This document shows, in pieces, positions 5,794-13,261 of a stretch of 13,261 nt of DNA. The translations under genes and the position numbers were made by a program. The stretch spans positions 1 through 13,261 of the forward strand of contig JBEBXQ010000132.1 in assembly GCA_040391535.1 (NCBI GenBank), given 5' to 3'. The stretch's first letter is position 1; each line of letters begins with the position of its first letter. The DNA is from JBEBXQ01 sp040391535. Its GTDB lineage: Bacteria > Bacteroidota > Bacteroidia > Cytophagales > Spirosomataceae. The notes under the pieces were generated by a model. That model did no database searches, was not told where the DNA came from, and saw only the letters and a list, made by a program, of their open reading frames with translations.

Positions 5794-6507
5794 ATGCAGC
5801 TTTTACATAATATATTTCAGGTTGGCGGAGACCTGAACGGAGTAACGTTTGATCAGTTAGGTGCACTCTGGAATGATGGTAATTCTTATATCATAAAAAC
5901 TTCAGAGGGACTGATCATGATTGATTGCGGCTGTGGCGATACCCTCCCTCAGATTTTCCGGAATATGGAATACTGGAACCTCTCACCCGATGATATCCGC
6001 TACTGCATCCTGACGCACCCTCATTTTGATCATGCCGGGGGTGGTCATTTATTAAAAGAACGAGGTGTACACTTCATTGCTATCCACGAAACAGCCGATG
6101 CTGTTTCCAGTGGTGATGACCGTTGCTGCGGTTACCTGTATCATAAGATATTTACGCCTTTTGAGGTGGATAGTATACTTACCGATCGTCAAACCTTTGA
6201 AATATGCGGATTGACCTTCCAGACCATGCATCTGCCCGGACATAGTATGGGTTGTACAGCATATTTTCTCCATTGGGAAGGTCGCCGGATTGTTTTCAGC
6301 GGGGACGTGATCGGTACTTTGCTCGGAGGTGATTTCGGCTGGGGCGGTTCCATTGACTTTGACAAAACCAGATACATGTCCTCCCTGGCCCGGTTTGCTA
6401 AAGAAGATACCGATATTATGCTCCCCGGCCACGGGCTTACTTACTTCCACCGGCCAAGGGTGAGAGTAGAGGAAGCGCTCAACTCCGCCCTGATGCAATG
6501 GAGGTAG
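5794..6507 (+). CDS. Metallo-beta-lactamase-fold hydrolase
   Basis: 237 aa with the full metal-binding set of the MBL superfamily: H75-x-H77-x-D79-H80 in THPHFDHAGG, H150 in HLPGHSMG, D171 in FSGDV and H213 in LPGHG. This predicts a two-metal (Zn or Fe) hydrolase related to glyoxalase II-like and lactonase-like enzymes. The substrate cannot be told from sequence. There is no signal peptide, so it is probably cytoplasmic. Length is normal for a single-domain MBL. A Cys-rich spot (C45, C47, then C111-C112) is unusual but not at metal-ligand positions. The gene stands alone on the plus strand, divergent from the LuxR gene across a regulatory region, and converges on the ABC exporter gene with 6 bp between stops and no visible terminator. 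Start ATG 5794 gives the expected first strand immediately. Confidence 0.93.
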   Translation: MQLLHNIFQVGGDLNGVTFDQLGALWNDGNSYIIKTSEGLIMIDCGCGDTLPQIFRNMEYWNLSPDDIRYCILTHPHFDHAGGGHLLKERGVHFIAIHETADAVSSGDDRCCGYLYHKIFTPFEVDSILTDRQTFEICGLTFQTMHLPGHSMGCTAYFLHWEGRRIVFSGDVIGTLLGGDFGWGGSIDFDKTRYMSSLARFAKEDTDIMLPGHGLTYFHRPRVRVEEALNSALMQWR

Positions 6508-6513
6508 CAAGCC

Positions 6514-8349
6514 TTACAACGTTTGCATACTGGTTAATTTCTGATAAAAACCATGATCAATCTGCATCAGTTGGTCATGGTTCCCTCTTTCAATAATTTC
6601 GCCCTGATGGACCACCAGAATTTCATCAGCATGCTGAATCGTACTTAACCGGTGAGCGATCACCAATACGGTACGGTTTTTCATCAACTGTGTAAGTGCT
6701 TCCTGAACCAGTTTTTCTGATTCGGTATCCAGCGCTGAGGTGGCCTCGTCCAGAATCAGTATGGGAGGATTTTTTAAAATGGCACGTGCAATACTGATCC
6801 GTTGCTTTTGTCCGCCTGAAAGCTTTGATCCTCTGTCACCAATGACCGTCTGGTATCCATCCGGCTGGTCTGTAATAAATTCATGTGCATTGGCTATGCG
6901 GGCAGCCCGGATGACCTCTTCTTCTGAGGCCTGAATACCAAAAGAAATATTATTATAGATCGTATCATTGAATAAAATGGGTTCCTGGGTTACGATCCCC
7001 ATTAAAGCACGAAGCGAAACAATATCCACTTCTCTCAGATCCCTGTCATCAATCAGCACACTTCCCGAAACCGGATCATAAAAACGGGGCAGCAAGTCTG
7101 CTACGGTTGATTTCCCTCCGCCCGATGACCCCACCAGGGCAATAGTCTGGCCTTTTCTTATCCTGAAGGAAATGTTATTCAGTACCCTAATACCTGATTC
7201 ATATTCAAAGCTTACATTTTCAAACTCTATTTCCTGGTCAAATGCTGTAATTCTGGCCGGATTTTCTATATTAACCACCTCATTCTCTTTATCCAGCAAT
7301 TCAAAAACACGTTCACCTGCTGCAATGCCCCTTTGGGTATTACTAAAAGCATTTGTGATTTCTTTTGCCGGCCTCATGACCTGTGAAAACGTGGCGATAT
7401 AAAAAATAAACTCTGAAGCCGATAACTCCGAACTGTTCGTCAATACCATACTGCCTCCATACAAAAGAATCATAGCAACTACGGTAACCCCCATGAATTC
7501 AGAAAAAGGAGAAGACATTTCCCTTTTAAAAGCCATCGACCTTATGGATTTTTTGTACGCATTATTTTCACTCCGGAATTTCTCACGGATAAACGGTTCG
7601 GCATTAAAGGCCTTAATGACACGCATCCCGCCAAAGACTTCATCCATAAGACTGATCAGTCCGCTCAGACGATTTTGCCCGTCTCTTGCTTCCTTTCTCA
7701 TTCTCTTCACCATAACGGCAATAAAAGTTCCTGAGACCGGAATCACCAGAAACGCAAAAAGGGTAAGTGTGGTTGAGATTTTAAAAAGCGCAAAAAGGTA
7801 GACAATCAATGTAGGCAGTTCTTTAAAAGCGGCTCCCAATGTATTGGCTACTGAATTCTCTACTTCCTGTACATCCGTCAGTATCCGCGAAATAAGGTTT
7901 CCTTTTCGCTGGTTGGAAAAATAACCCAGATGAAGTCCCGAAGCATTATCAAACACTGCCTGACGCAGATTGGCAACCAGATTAACTTTGAAATTTTCAA
8001 GTTGTCTGACCGACAGATATCTGAAAATATTAGAGAGCAGCACCGAAATCACGACTACTGCACAAACGAACTGTAAGGCCCCTAAAGAACCATACTGCTG
8101 TACGAAAGTATTGAAAAGGTAATGAAACAGATCAATACCGTAATCAATTGAAAAGCTGAACTGAGGGTAAACAAGTGTGGCGGGGTCATTAAGTTCACTG
8201 GTTTGCCTGAAAAGGACATTCAGCAAGGGAATAATCAGGGCAAAATTCAATAATCCGAAAATACTCGCCAGTACAGAGGTAATAAAATAGGGGATTAAAA
8301 ATCCCGTCATGGACCTGGCATAGGACAAAAGCCGCCAAAATGTTTTCAT
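6514..8349 (-). CDS. MsbA-type ABC exporter (fused membrane and ATPase domains)
   Basis: 611 aa, the usual size of a half-transporter that works as a homodimer in the inner membrane. The N-terminal membrane domain (about 1-345) has predicted helices near 16-46, 88-110, 178-215 and 285-322. The nucleotide-binding domain (about 372-611) has Walker A GSSGGGKST (407-415), Q-loop Q455 in VTQEP, signature LSGGQ (510-514), Walker B ILILDE (530-535) and H-loop H566, all intact. The MsbA/ABCB subfamily exports lipid A, other lipids, peptides or drugs. It follows the ceramidase-like gene by 20 bp on the same strand, so the two are probably one transcript and the substrate may be an envelope lipid (inference). 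ATG 8349-8347 begins MKTFWRLLSY, the expected short cytoplasmic elbow before TM1. Annotating it as MsbA itself would overreach, since Bacteroidota encode several such paralogues. Confidence 0.92.
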   Translation of the reverse strand: MKTFWRLLSYARSMTGFLIPYFITSVLASIFGLLNFALIIPLLNVLFRQTSELNDPATLVYPQFSFSIDYGIDLFHYLFNTFVQQYGSLGALQFVCAVVVISVLLSNIFRYLSVRQLENFKVNLVANLRQAVFDNASGLHLGYFSNQRKGNLISRILTDVQEVENSVANTLGAAFKELPTLIVYLFALFKISTTLTLFAFLVIPVSGTFIAVMVKRMRKEARDGQNRLSGLISLMDEVFGGMRVIKAFNAEPFIREKFRSENNAYKKSIRSMAFKREMSSPFSEFMGVTVVAMILLYGGSMVLTNSSELSASEFIFYIATFSQVMRPAKEITNAFSNTQRGIAAGERVFELLDKENEVVNIENPARITAFDQEIEFENVSFEYESGIRVLNNISFRIRKGQTIALVGSSGGGKSTVADLLPRFYDPVSGSVLIDDRDLREVDIVSLRALMGIVTQEPILFNDTIYNNISFGIQASEEEVIRAARIANAHEFITDQPDGYQTVIGDRGSKLSGGQKQRISIARAILKNPPILILDEATSALDTESEKLVQEALTQLMKNRTVLVIAHRLSTIQHADEILVVHQGEIIERGNHDQLMQIDHGFYQKLTSMQTL

Positions 8350-8369
8350 TTAAAATTATTTACGCTGCG

Positions 8370-9725
8370 CTATTCTGCAAATCTGTTTACGATATCTTTT
8401 ATAATTTCCTGTGTATAAGCTCCGTTATATGGCCCGTACCAATTCATGATTACCGTTTCATAAAGATCACGGTTATAGTATTTATCATGAGTAACATATC
8501 CGATATATCCTCCGTTAAAGCTTGTTACGATCAGGTCAAATCCTTTATTTTTTGCATAAGCATCTAACTCCGGAATCAGTTCGCCGGAAAAATCAGCCGG
8601 CATCCCGATCATCAGGATATTGCCTATTCTGAGCACTTTGATATTAGGTTCATAATCACCGAACATCCCCCTGAAAACCCAGGATCGCAGGCCCAGGTCC
8701 ATAGAAATACGGGGCGTTGGCTCCCGCAACGGAAATTTCAAAGTCTCCGCCTGAACTATATTGCTCGTCTGCTTTACGTTTTTCGAAGAAGGATTAAACA
8801 TGGCAGCATCAATCCCCTGCACCTGCCGGCTGATTTTATCAAGATCATCCGAACCACTGACCTGAGGCCCCATACTTCCTACTGCGCCCGCCATGTACAT
8901 CGCGAAATCATATCCTTTTTGTTCAAGTGTGTCCACCAGCGCTCCAGGGAAATCCCTTGACAATATCATGTTAGAAGCACTCAGGATTGTTGAATGCGCT
9001 GCGTAGGAGGCCATAATGATTTTTTGTCCCCGCTCTGTTGTAAATTCAACGCTACGGATTTCCGGATCAATACTGCCTTCAGGTCCAACCAGCCTGTTCC
9101 TTACATGAACCGAATCAACAGCCTCCCGGTAAGACACCTGTGCAGTAACCGGATTCCTGCGTGCCATAAGTACCGCCTGAAACATTGCTTCAGCCAGATC
9201 TTCAACTACCTTTTCGTCATAAGATCCGGCAAAGAGTAAGCCGGCAATTTTTCCTCCCCAGCCGCCAACGCTGCTGTGGGTATGGGTAGCTCCGAAAAAA
9301 ACATTTCCAAGAGGTATATCAATGGCTTTCAGCTTTTGTTCCAGTAACGCGACTACCGAGGGAGGTGTTATCAACAGATCTGATGCGACCACTACTGACT
9401 GATGCCTGACGTTACTGATGAAAAGCGCTCTTACAAATACCGAGTCATTGACACTTTCATAAGGTTTAAAACTTCGTTTGCCATATCCGGCCATTGAACG
9501 CGGTACTTCAGGCGTAATGTTTACTTTAGCCCATCCTATCCTCAAAGGATCTGAAGCAACTGACGTATCGGCTGTCAGGGTTCCTATTTCCTGTTTCCAT
9601 TCCTGGTAATAGGGCATTTGCTGATATGGCGTCCGGTCAAGCGTCGTTATCAGAAACGGCAGCAACAGAAGAATCAGTAACAGAAAAACACCAATGCCTT
9701 TTATCGTATTCAGTATAAATCTCAT
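8370..9725 (-). CDS. Membrane-anchored neutral/alkaline ceramidase-family protein
   Basis: I place the start at ATG 9725-9723 (451 aa); the frame extends to a TTG at 9809, but the ATG directly precedes a short basic segment and TM helix (about 8-29), giving a lipid- or membrane-anchored periplasmic protein. The ceramidase N-terminal domain family pattern is clear: GWAKVNITPEVPRSMAGYGKR (64-84, signature RIGwakvdITP-maGYg), GATHTHSSVGG (145-155), AAHSTILS (242-249) and NGGYIGYVTHDKYY (404-417). By eye the zinc ligands of Pseudomonas neutral ceramidase align with H148/H150, H244 and a Tyr in 407-410; its Glu aligns with D378 (PADFSGE). The usual GDVSPN nucleophile block reads GAVGSMGPQ (280-288). 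It may therefore have altered activity or another amide/lipid substrate. It lacks the C-terminal immunoglobulin-like domain of long ceramidases. It is the first gene of an operon with the ABC exporter. Confidence 0.85.
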   Translation of the reverse strand: MRFILNTIKGIGVFLLLILLLLPFLITTLDRTPYQQMPYYQEWKQEIGTLTADTSVASDPLRIGWAKVNITPEVPRSMAGYGKRSFKPYESVNDSVFVRALFISNVRHQSVVVASDLLITPPSVVALLEQKLKAIDIPLGNVFFGATHTHSSVGGWGGKIAGLLFAGSYDEKVVEDLAEAMFQAVLMARRNPVTAQVSYREAVDSVHVRNRLVGPEGSIDPEIRSVEFTTERGQKIIMASYAAHSTILSASNMILSRDFPGALVDTLEQKGYDFAMYMAGAVGSMGPQVSGSDDLDKISRQVQGIDAAMFNPSSKNVKQTSNIVQAETLKFPLREPTPRISMDLGLRSWVFRGMFGDYEPNIKVLRIGNILMIGMPADFSGELIPELDAYAKNKGFDLIVTSFNGGYIGYVTHDKYYNRDLYETVIMNWYGPYNGAYTQEIIKDIVNRFAE

Positions 9726-9856
9726 AAGGCTTTTACCTGGGGGAGATGAAATAGCTTTTTTACTTGTATAATACGGTAAAATTAAGGTTAATTCCCACGC
9801 GAAAATCAAAAAGGCGGGTTAAACACATAAAACAATTATTAACCTGTTATAAATCA

Positions 9857-9889
9857 AAACAGCCTGGCGAAAAATCCGCCAGGCTGTTT
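9857..9889 (-). terminator. Strong rho-independent terminator of the T9SS surface-protein gene
   Basis: AAACAGCCTGGCG (9857-9869) and CGCCAGGCTGTTT (9877-9889) form a perfect 13-bp stem with a 7-nt loop, 17 bp after the stop codon of the minus-strand gene. On the minus strand the stem runs into TTTTGATTT. It also separates that gene from the ceramidase/ABC operon, which must therefore have its own promoter in 9726-9856. I could not identify an exact -7 box there. Confidence 0.85.
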
Positions 9890-9906
9890 AACTTTCCACT
9901 TAAGTA

Positions 9907-12900
9907 CTAGTTTTCTTTAACCAGTTTTCTGAAGTATACTGCTCCGCTGGAGGTACTTATACGTACCAGATAAGTTCCAGGAACGAGCGTATTCACTTTT
10001 ATTGTTTCTTTTGCTCTGGTGCCGCCGAAAGCGTTTTTGCTAACAGTCTGACCAGCCAGATTGATTATTTCCAGACCTGTGATCGGTGATTTTGACGAAA
10101 CTGTCATTTCATCAGCAACCGGGTTAGGATAAATTTTTGTATCAACGTCACCGGATAATTCAGCATTTACAATCGGGCTATAGGTATAAGACTTATCAAG
10201 ATCTACCATTTTAAGACGATAGTAATTTACCGAACCATTTTCGGCCTCAGGGTCATTAAAGCTATACTTACCTCCGGTATAGTTGCCTTTAGCCGACACC
10301 GTACCGATTTTGGTAAATCCATCCCTTGGATCCAGGCTTCTTTCCACATCAAAAAAAGCAGAATTCAGTTCTTCTATTGTAGTCCAGTTTACCATCACAC
10401 CCTGATCACCTTTTTCTGCAGTGAGACTTACAAGTGTCACAGGCAGGTTACAGGTACCTACTTCCACTGTTATTTCAGCTTTAGGTCCGATACAGGTGTT
10501 CGTGCCCTGAGCAACATAATACGTAAATACACCTGCGTTCAAAGTACTTGGTTTGATCTCGTTGTAAGGCGTCGGATCGTTAGGGTAATAAAAATACAGA
10601 TTGTAAGAACTGCTGGTAGCGGTTGCTTCAAGTGCATCTGCTTCATCATTCAGACAGTAGGTCACTTCCCCGCCGTCAATTACTGAAGGTGTTTCCGAAA
10701 TCACACCAATCACAATGCTGAAGTCATAATAACAGTTTCCGTCTCCAAACTCTCCGCCGCGGGGAATAGCCACATAGCTGCCATTTTCATTCGGAAACCC
10801 ATCCTGTGTAATTTCCTCAGAGCCGTCAATCGTGAAGAATCTTGTACCTGCATCAAAAGAATCTGCAATGCTCCAGAAATCGATGGTAGGAGAAGAAATA
10901 TTACAGAAAGTAAATTCCTTATCAACAGATGGTTCTCCTGTACATGATGAAATAATCGTAATCACCTGCGGATCTCTTATAACCGCCCCTTCACATGATC
11001 CCTGCTCATAACCGGTAATGAAACTGTTTGCCACATCCACTCCTGACAGTTTTCCGGTACCTGAAACCTGGCCATTCAGACTAATCTGAGGTGTACAATT
11101 CGTTACATTCAGGTAGCGGCAATCATCAGATACCTTGATTTTAAACTTCAGCTTGCCGATGATATCTGATCCGTTATCAGGCAGAGGCATATTTCCGATT
11201 TTCCATCTTATTTTACCATTACTGCCAAGAGAGGGCTCAAAGGTCGGATTGGCATAGGTGCCACCTGGCGTTCCCGAATAAATCCACTGTGCGTGAAGGC
11301 TGTTATTTACATAAGAAGCAAGGAACGGCATTGGAATTTCCAGAATGGCGTCACGCAACGGTTCGGTACCACGGTTGCGGATCTCGACTTCATAAGTGAG
11401 CAGATCTCCCGCATTTACGGTTTGATTACCTGTACCTGCAGCCGAAGAGTTAATATGGGTCAGCTTACTCAGGCCTTCTATCTCGGGAATATAGGCATCT
11501 ACTGCAAAAACGATATTGTAAATTATATAAGTATCCTGTGTACTGCCGTATTGAAATTTGGTAGAGGTCTGACCATAATTGATAATAGACCGGTCATTAT
11601 TGGGCAGATCAAACATAACGATGTCAAGCCCTGTATTGTTAACAAGGTTCGGATTTCTGTTATTATCTCCGGTAGTTACAGATGAGTTAAAAAAGTTTCC
11701 TGAAGTATTATTATCATGACTCAGAGAAATCCAGTTAGTGTTTGCTGCATTTCTGATTTTAAAATAATCTCCGGCAATATTCCTGTCGCCTTCACCGGCC
11801 ATCATTCCCATTTTTACTTTTATCTCCTGGTTGGTTCCTGAATTCTGAACCGCTTTAAACCCTGACACACTCAACTCATGAGAGGTTGTCGTATTACCTA
11901 CTACATAAGCAAGACCATCAAACATGGTTACATCACGCCATGGCATTTTTGCATTTTCGTAAATTACTACCATACCCCAGCCACCATAATAACCGGTTCC
12001 ATCTGCATCCCCGATGGATGATGCAATATCAGCCACTGCATACTCGCCGTTAGCTCCATTGGTATTATCACGGACTAAAGCAGTTACGTCAGCAAATCCG
12101 GCATACATATAACCAGCTTCCTTTTTTCCGTAGTAAATTCCGTTGCTTGAGGCTGTAATCTGAGTATAATTATTGCTACCTGGTATTTTTAGTTTCACTT
12201 TTCTCTTGTCAAGCAACGTATTGTTTGCATAAGGTAAGGTTTCAATCAATGCTACGGCACCGCTTGTGAAATTGCTGCTGCTGTTACTTTCTCTCCTTGT
12301 CAGGGAATGAACCACAATCTTCGCCTTGGAACTATTGTCATAGATAACATACGGCTCATTGAGTGTAGCAATTATATAAGTGGTGCTACCACTTACAAAA
12401 GTACTGAACGTGGCACCTATCGGAGAAACACTATTGCCGCTTCTTACTCTTACAACCGGAGAATTGCTCCAGTTTGTAAATTCAAGTATTTTACTGTCAA
12501 ATGTATATCTGACATATCGGGTGCTGCTGCTGTTACCCTCACTGCTGACCGTTAAGTTCTTATCAAGGTATTTGATACTATTCCCGCTACTGATCTCACG
12601 GGCTGCTCTGCCACTCCAGTACAAACCGGCAAAGGCCACTTTTGAACAATTGGGATCAATATCATTACTCCCCGACAATTTCAGTTTTGCTTTGGAAGAG
12701 TTAATCGTACCGGAAACCCCGTCCACATCCACAAACTTCATGGGATTGTTATTACTACTGTTATCCCCGTTTTCATAGTAACTGGAAAGCGTTACGTTGG
12801 TGTTACCAATCATAGTAAAGTCACCCCTGAGATGGAAAATGGATTGTCCGGCATAAGGCGGTAATGCCTGACCGGAAGTACGTGCTGCAAAGGGTTTGTG

Positions 12901-12999
12901 TACCTGTGCAAATAAACCTGCGTTTATACAATGGACGAAAAACAGGGCAAAAAGAAGGCCAGCCCTTAGCCGGTTACGGTAAGTGGAAAAAGGTTTCAT
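9907..12999 (-). CDS. Large T9SS-secreted surface protein with DUF11-like and sorting domains
   Basis: 1030 aa. It has a Sec signal peptide (basic MKPFSTYRNRLR, hydrophobic LLFALFFVH, likely cleavage after about residue 32). The N-terminal half (33-505) is Ser/Asn/Gly/Thr-rich beta-type sequence with AFAGLYWSGRA, a pattern I associate with large Bacteroidota surface proteins. Residues about 510-655 look like a DUF11/CARDB-type Ig-like repeat (AGDLLTYEVEIRNRGTEPL). Cys-containing segments follow (about 655-845). Residues about 848-945 form a fibronectin-III-like domain (LPVTLVSLTAEK, VNWTTIEELNSAFFDVERS). The C-terminal 75 residues are a type A T9SS sorting domain (IYPNPVADEMTV, then VPGTYLVRIS and YFRKLVKEN). 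It should be exported through Sec and T9SS and anchored or released at the cell surface. Function is unknown, perhaps adhesion or matrix. The gene appears monocistronic, with a terminator right after it. Confidence 0.9.
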   Translation of the reverse strand: MKPFSTYRNRLRAGLLFALFFVHCINAGLFAQVHKPFAARTSGQALPPYAGQSIFHLRGDFTMIGNTNVTLSSYYENGDNSSNNNPMKFVDVDGVSGTINSSKAKLKLSGSNDIDPNCSKVAFAGLYWSGRAAREISSGNSIKYLDKNLTVSSEGNSSSTRYVRYTFDSKILEFTNWSNSPVVRVRSGNSVSPIGATFSTFVSGSTTYIIATLNEPYVIYDNSSKAKIVVHSLTRRESNSSSNFTSGAVALIETLPYANNTLLDKRKVKLKIPGSNNYTQITASSNGIYYGKKEAGYMYAGFADVTALVRDNTNGANGEYAVADIASSIGDADGTGYYGGWGMVVIYENAKMPWRDVTMFDGLAYVVGNTTTSHELSVSGFKAVQNSGTNQEIKVKMGMMAGEGDRNIAGDYFKIRNAANTNWISLSHDNNTSGNFFNSSVTTGDNNRNPNLVNNTGLDIVMFDLPNNDRSIINYGQTSTKFQYGSTQDTYIIYNIVFAVDAYIPEIEGLSKLTHINSSAAGTGNQTVNAGDLLTYEVEIRNRGTEPLRDAILEIPMPFLASYVNNSLHAQWIYSGTPGGTYANPTFEPSLGSNGKIRWKIGNMPLPDNGSDIIGKLKFKIKVSDDCRYLNVTNCTPQISLNGQVSGTGKLSGVDVANSFITGYEQGSCEGAVIRDPQVITIISSCTGEPSVDKEFTFCNISSPTIDFWSIADSFDAGTRFFTIDGSEEITQDGFPNENGSYVAIPRGGEFGDGNCYYDFSIVIGVISETPSVIDGGEVTYCLNDEADALEATATSSSYNLYFYYPNDPTPYNEIKPSTLNAGVFTYYVAQGTNTCIGPKAEITVEVGTCNLPVTLVSLTAEKGDQGVMVNWTTIEELNSAFFDVERSLDPRDGFTKIGTVSAKGNYTGGKYSFNDPEAENGSVNYYRLKMVDLDKSYTYSPIVNAELSGDVDTKIYPNPVADEMTVSSKSPITGLEIINLAGQTVSKNAFGGTRAKETIKVNTLVPGTYLVRISTSSGAVYFRKLVKEN

Positions 13000-13167
13000 A
13001 AAATATTAAATTAGAGAAATGAGTTTGTATTTTGTTTCAGAACCAACCGGCTTTAAAAACAAATACAAATTGCACTTTTTAAATAAAAATAAAACTGATA
13101 AAATATGAAAACAAATAGAACAAACTCTTAGAATATCAAAACCACCAAATGTTTAAGATTAGCATTA
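13000..13167. promoter_or_regulatory. AT-rich upstream region of the T9SS protein gene
   Basis: This stretch must hold the promoter of the 1030-aa protein gene. Near-matches to the -7 consensus with wrong internal spacing (for example TATTTTG) are present, but I find no exact TAnnTTTG on the minus strand. Apart from the inverted repeat at 13024-13069 nothing else stands out. Confidence 0.3.
13024..13069 (-). repeat. Inverted repeat (hairpin) in the leader of the T9SS protein gene
   Basis: TTTGTATTT (13024-13032) and AAATACAAA (13061-13069) pair exactly. After a bulged T the pairing continues with GTTT (13034-13037) to AAAC (13057-13060), giving 13 pairs around a 19-nt loop. It lies 25-70 bp upstream of the ATG, so it is either an mRNA leader hairpin or an operator. 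AT-rich composition raises the chance of coincidence. Confidence 0.35.
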
Positions 13168-13261
13168 TTACGTATTCAGAAATCCAGATATGTATAATAC
13201 TTTCTCATGTTTATAGTTGATCAGATGATCCCGAATTAGTTCTTTTGTTTGACTGTATTTA
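13168..13261 (-). CDS. Possible C-terminal end of a gene entering from the right edge
   Basis: On the minus strand the frame is open from the right edge for 30 codons, then ends in tandem stops (TAATAA, 13170-13165). The reading contains SQTKELIRDHLINYKHEK and ends GFLNT; it looks protein-like, with alternating charged and hydrophobic residues. Thirty open codons in AT-rich DNA is only mildly unusual, so this may be chance. No family can be assigned. Confidence 0.3.
   Translation of the reverse strand, partial: KYSQTKELIRDHLINYKHEKVLYISGFLNT

Noticed and set aside
6052..6510. 152-codon minus-strand frame opposite the MBL hydrolase
   Set aside because: The plus strand carries all MBL metal-binding motifs over the same bases; the antisense reading has no recognisable domain.
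9726..9809. TTG-initiated 28-residue N-terminal extension of the ceramidase-like protein
   Set aside because: It uses a rare start, has no conserved character, and would put a non-signal stretch ahead of the basic-plus-hydrophobic anchor that starts naturally at ATG 9725.
12380..12778. 132-codon plus-strand frame inside the T9SS gene
   Set aside because: It is antisense to a strongly supported domain-bearing gene; the Leu/Ser/Pro-rich composition is the usual shadow of Ser/Asn-rich coding sequence.
1..13261. CRISPR arrays, tRNA/rRNA genes, insertion sequences or integrase genes
   Set aside because: I saw no regularly spaced repeats, no cloverleaf or rRNA-like sequence, and no transposase or recombinase motifs in any frame.

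Overview
The window looks like chromosomal DNA from a Bacteroidota bacterium, probably a Cytophagales relative (my guess: Dyadobacter-like; not provable from this stretch). The evidence is a secreted protein with a type IX secretion (T9SS) C-terminal sorting domain, a membrane-anchored LytTR protein, weak or absent Shine-Dalgarno sequences, one exact match to the Bacteroidota -7 promoter box (TAnnTTTG), and moderate-to-low GC with AT-rich intergenic regions.

Left part (1-2263): the 3' three-quarters of polA (DNA polymerase I), running in from the left edge, with intact proofreading and polymerase motifs and a likely beta-clamp-binding QLDLF motif in its linker. A hairpin without a U-tract follows it. 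A proper rho-independent terminator then serves the minus-strand gene to its right.

Middle part (2264-5453): on the minus strand, a 57-codon gene with its own -7 box is followed 30 bp later by a gene for an LPLAT/LpxL-like acyltransferase. The acyltransferase has a ~70-residue C-terminal extension resembling a PqqD/RRE peptide-recognition fold. Transcribed away from them is a four-TM membrane protein with a cytoplasmic LytTR DNA-binding domain. Convergent with that gene, with no base between the stop codons, is a REC-LuxR regulator whose receiver domain has lost key residues. The peptide/acyltransferase pair beside a membrane LytTR regulator is the best candidate here for an undescribed system: possibly an acylated ribosomal peptide with a dedicated regulator. 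No function is proven.

A 340-bp gene-free region (5454-5793) separates the LuxR gene from a divergent metallo-beta-lactamase-fold hydrolase. It holds a 21-bp-period direct repeat nested with a 16-bp palindrome, a second inverted repeat, a GC-rich patch that may be a gene remnant, and a 12-bp palindrome close to the hydrolase start.

Right part (5794-13261): the hydrolase converges on a two-gene minus-strand operon, made of a membrane-anchored neutral-ceramidase-like protein and then an MsbA-type ABC exporter. This pairing suggests envelope-lipid processing and transport. Upstream of it, a strong hairpin terminator ends the gene for a 1030-aa T9SS-secreted surface protein. The right edge may hold the last 30 codons of another minus-strand gene.
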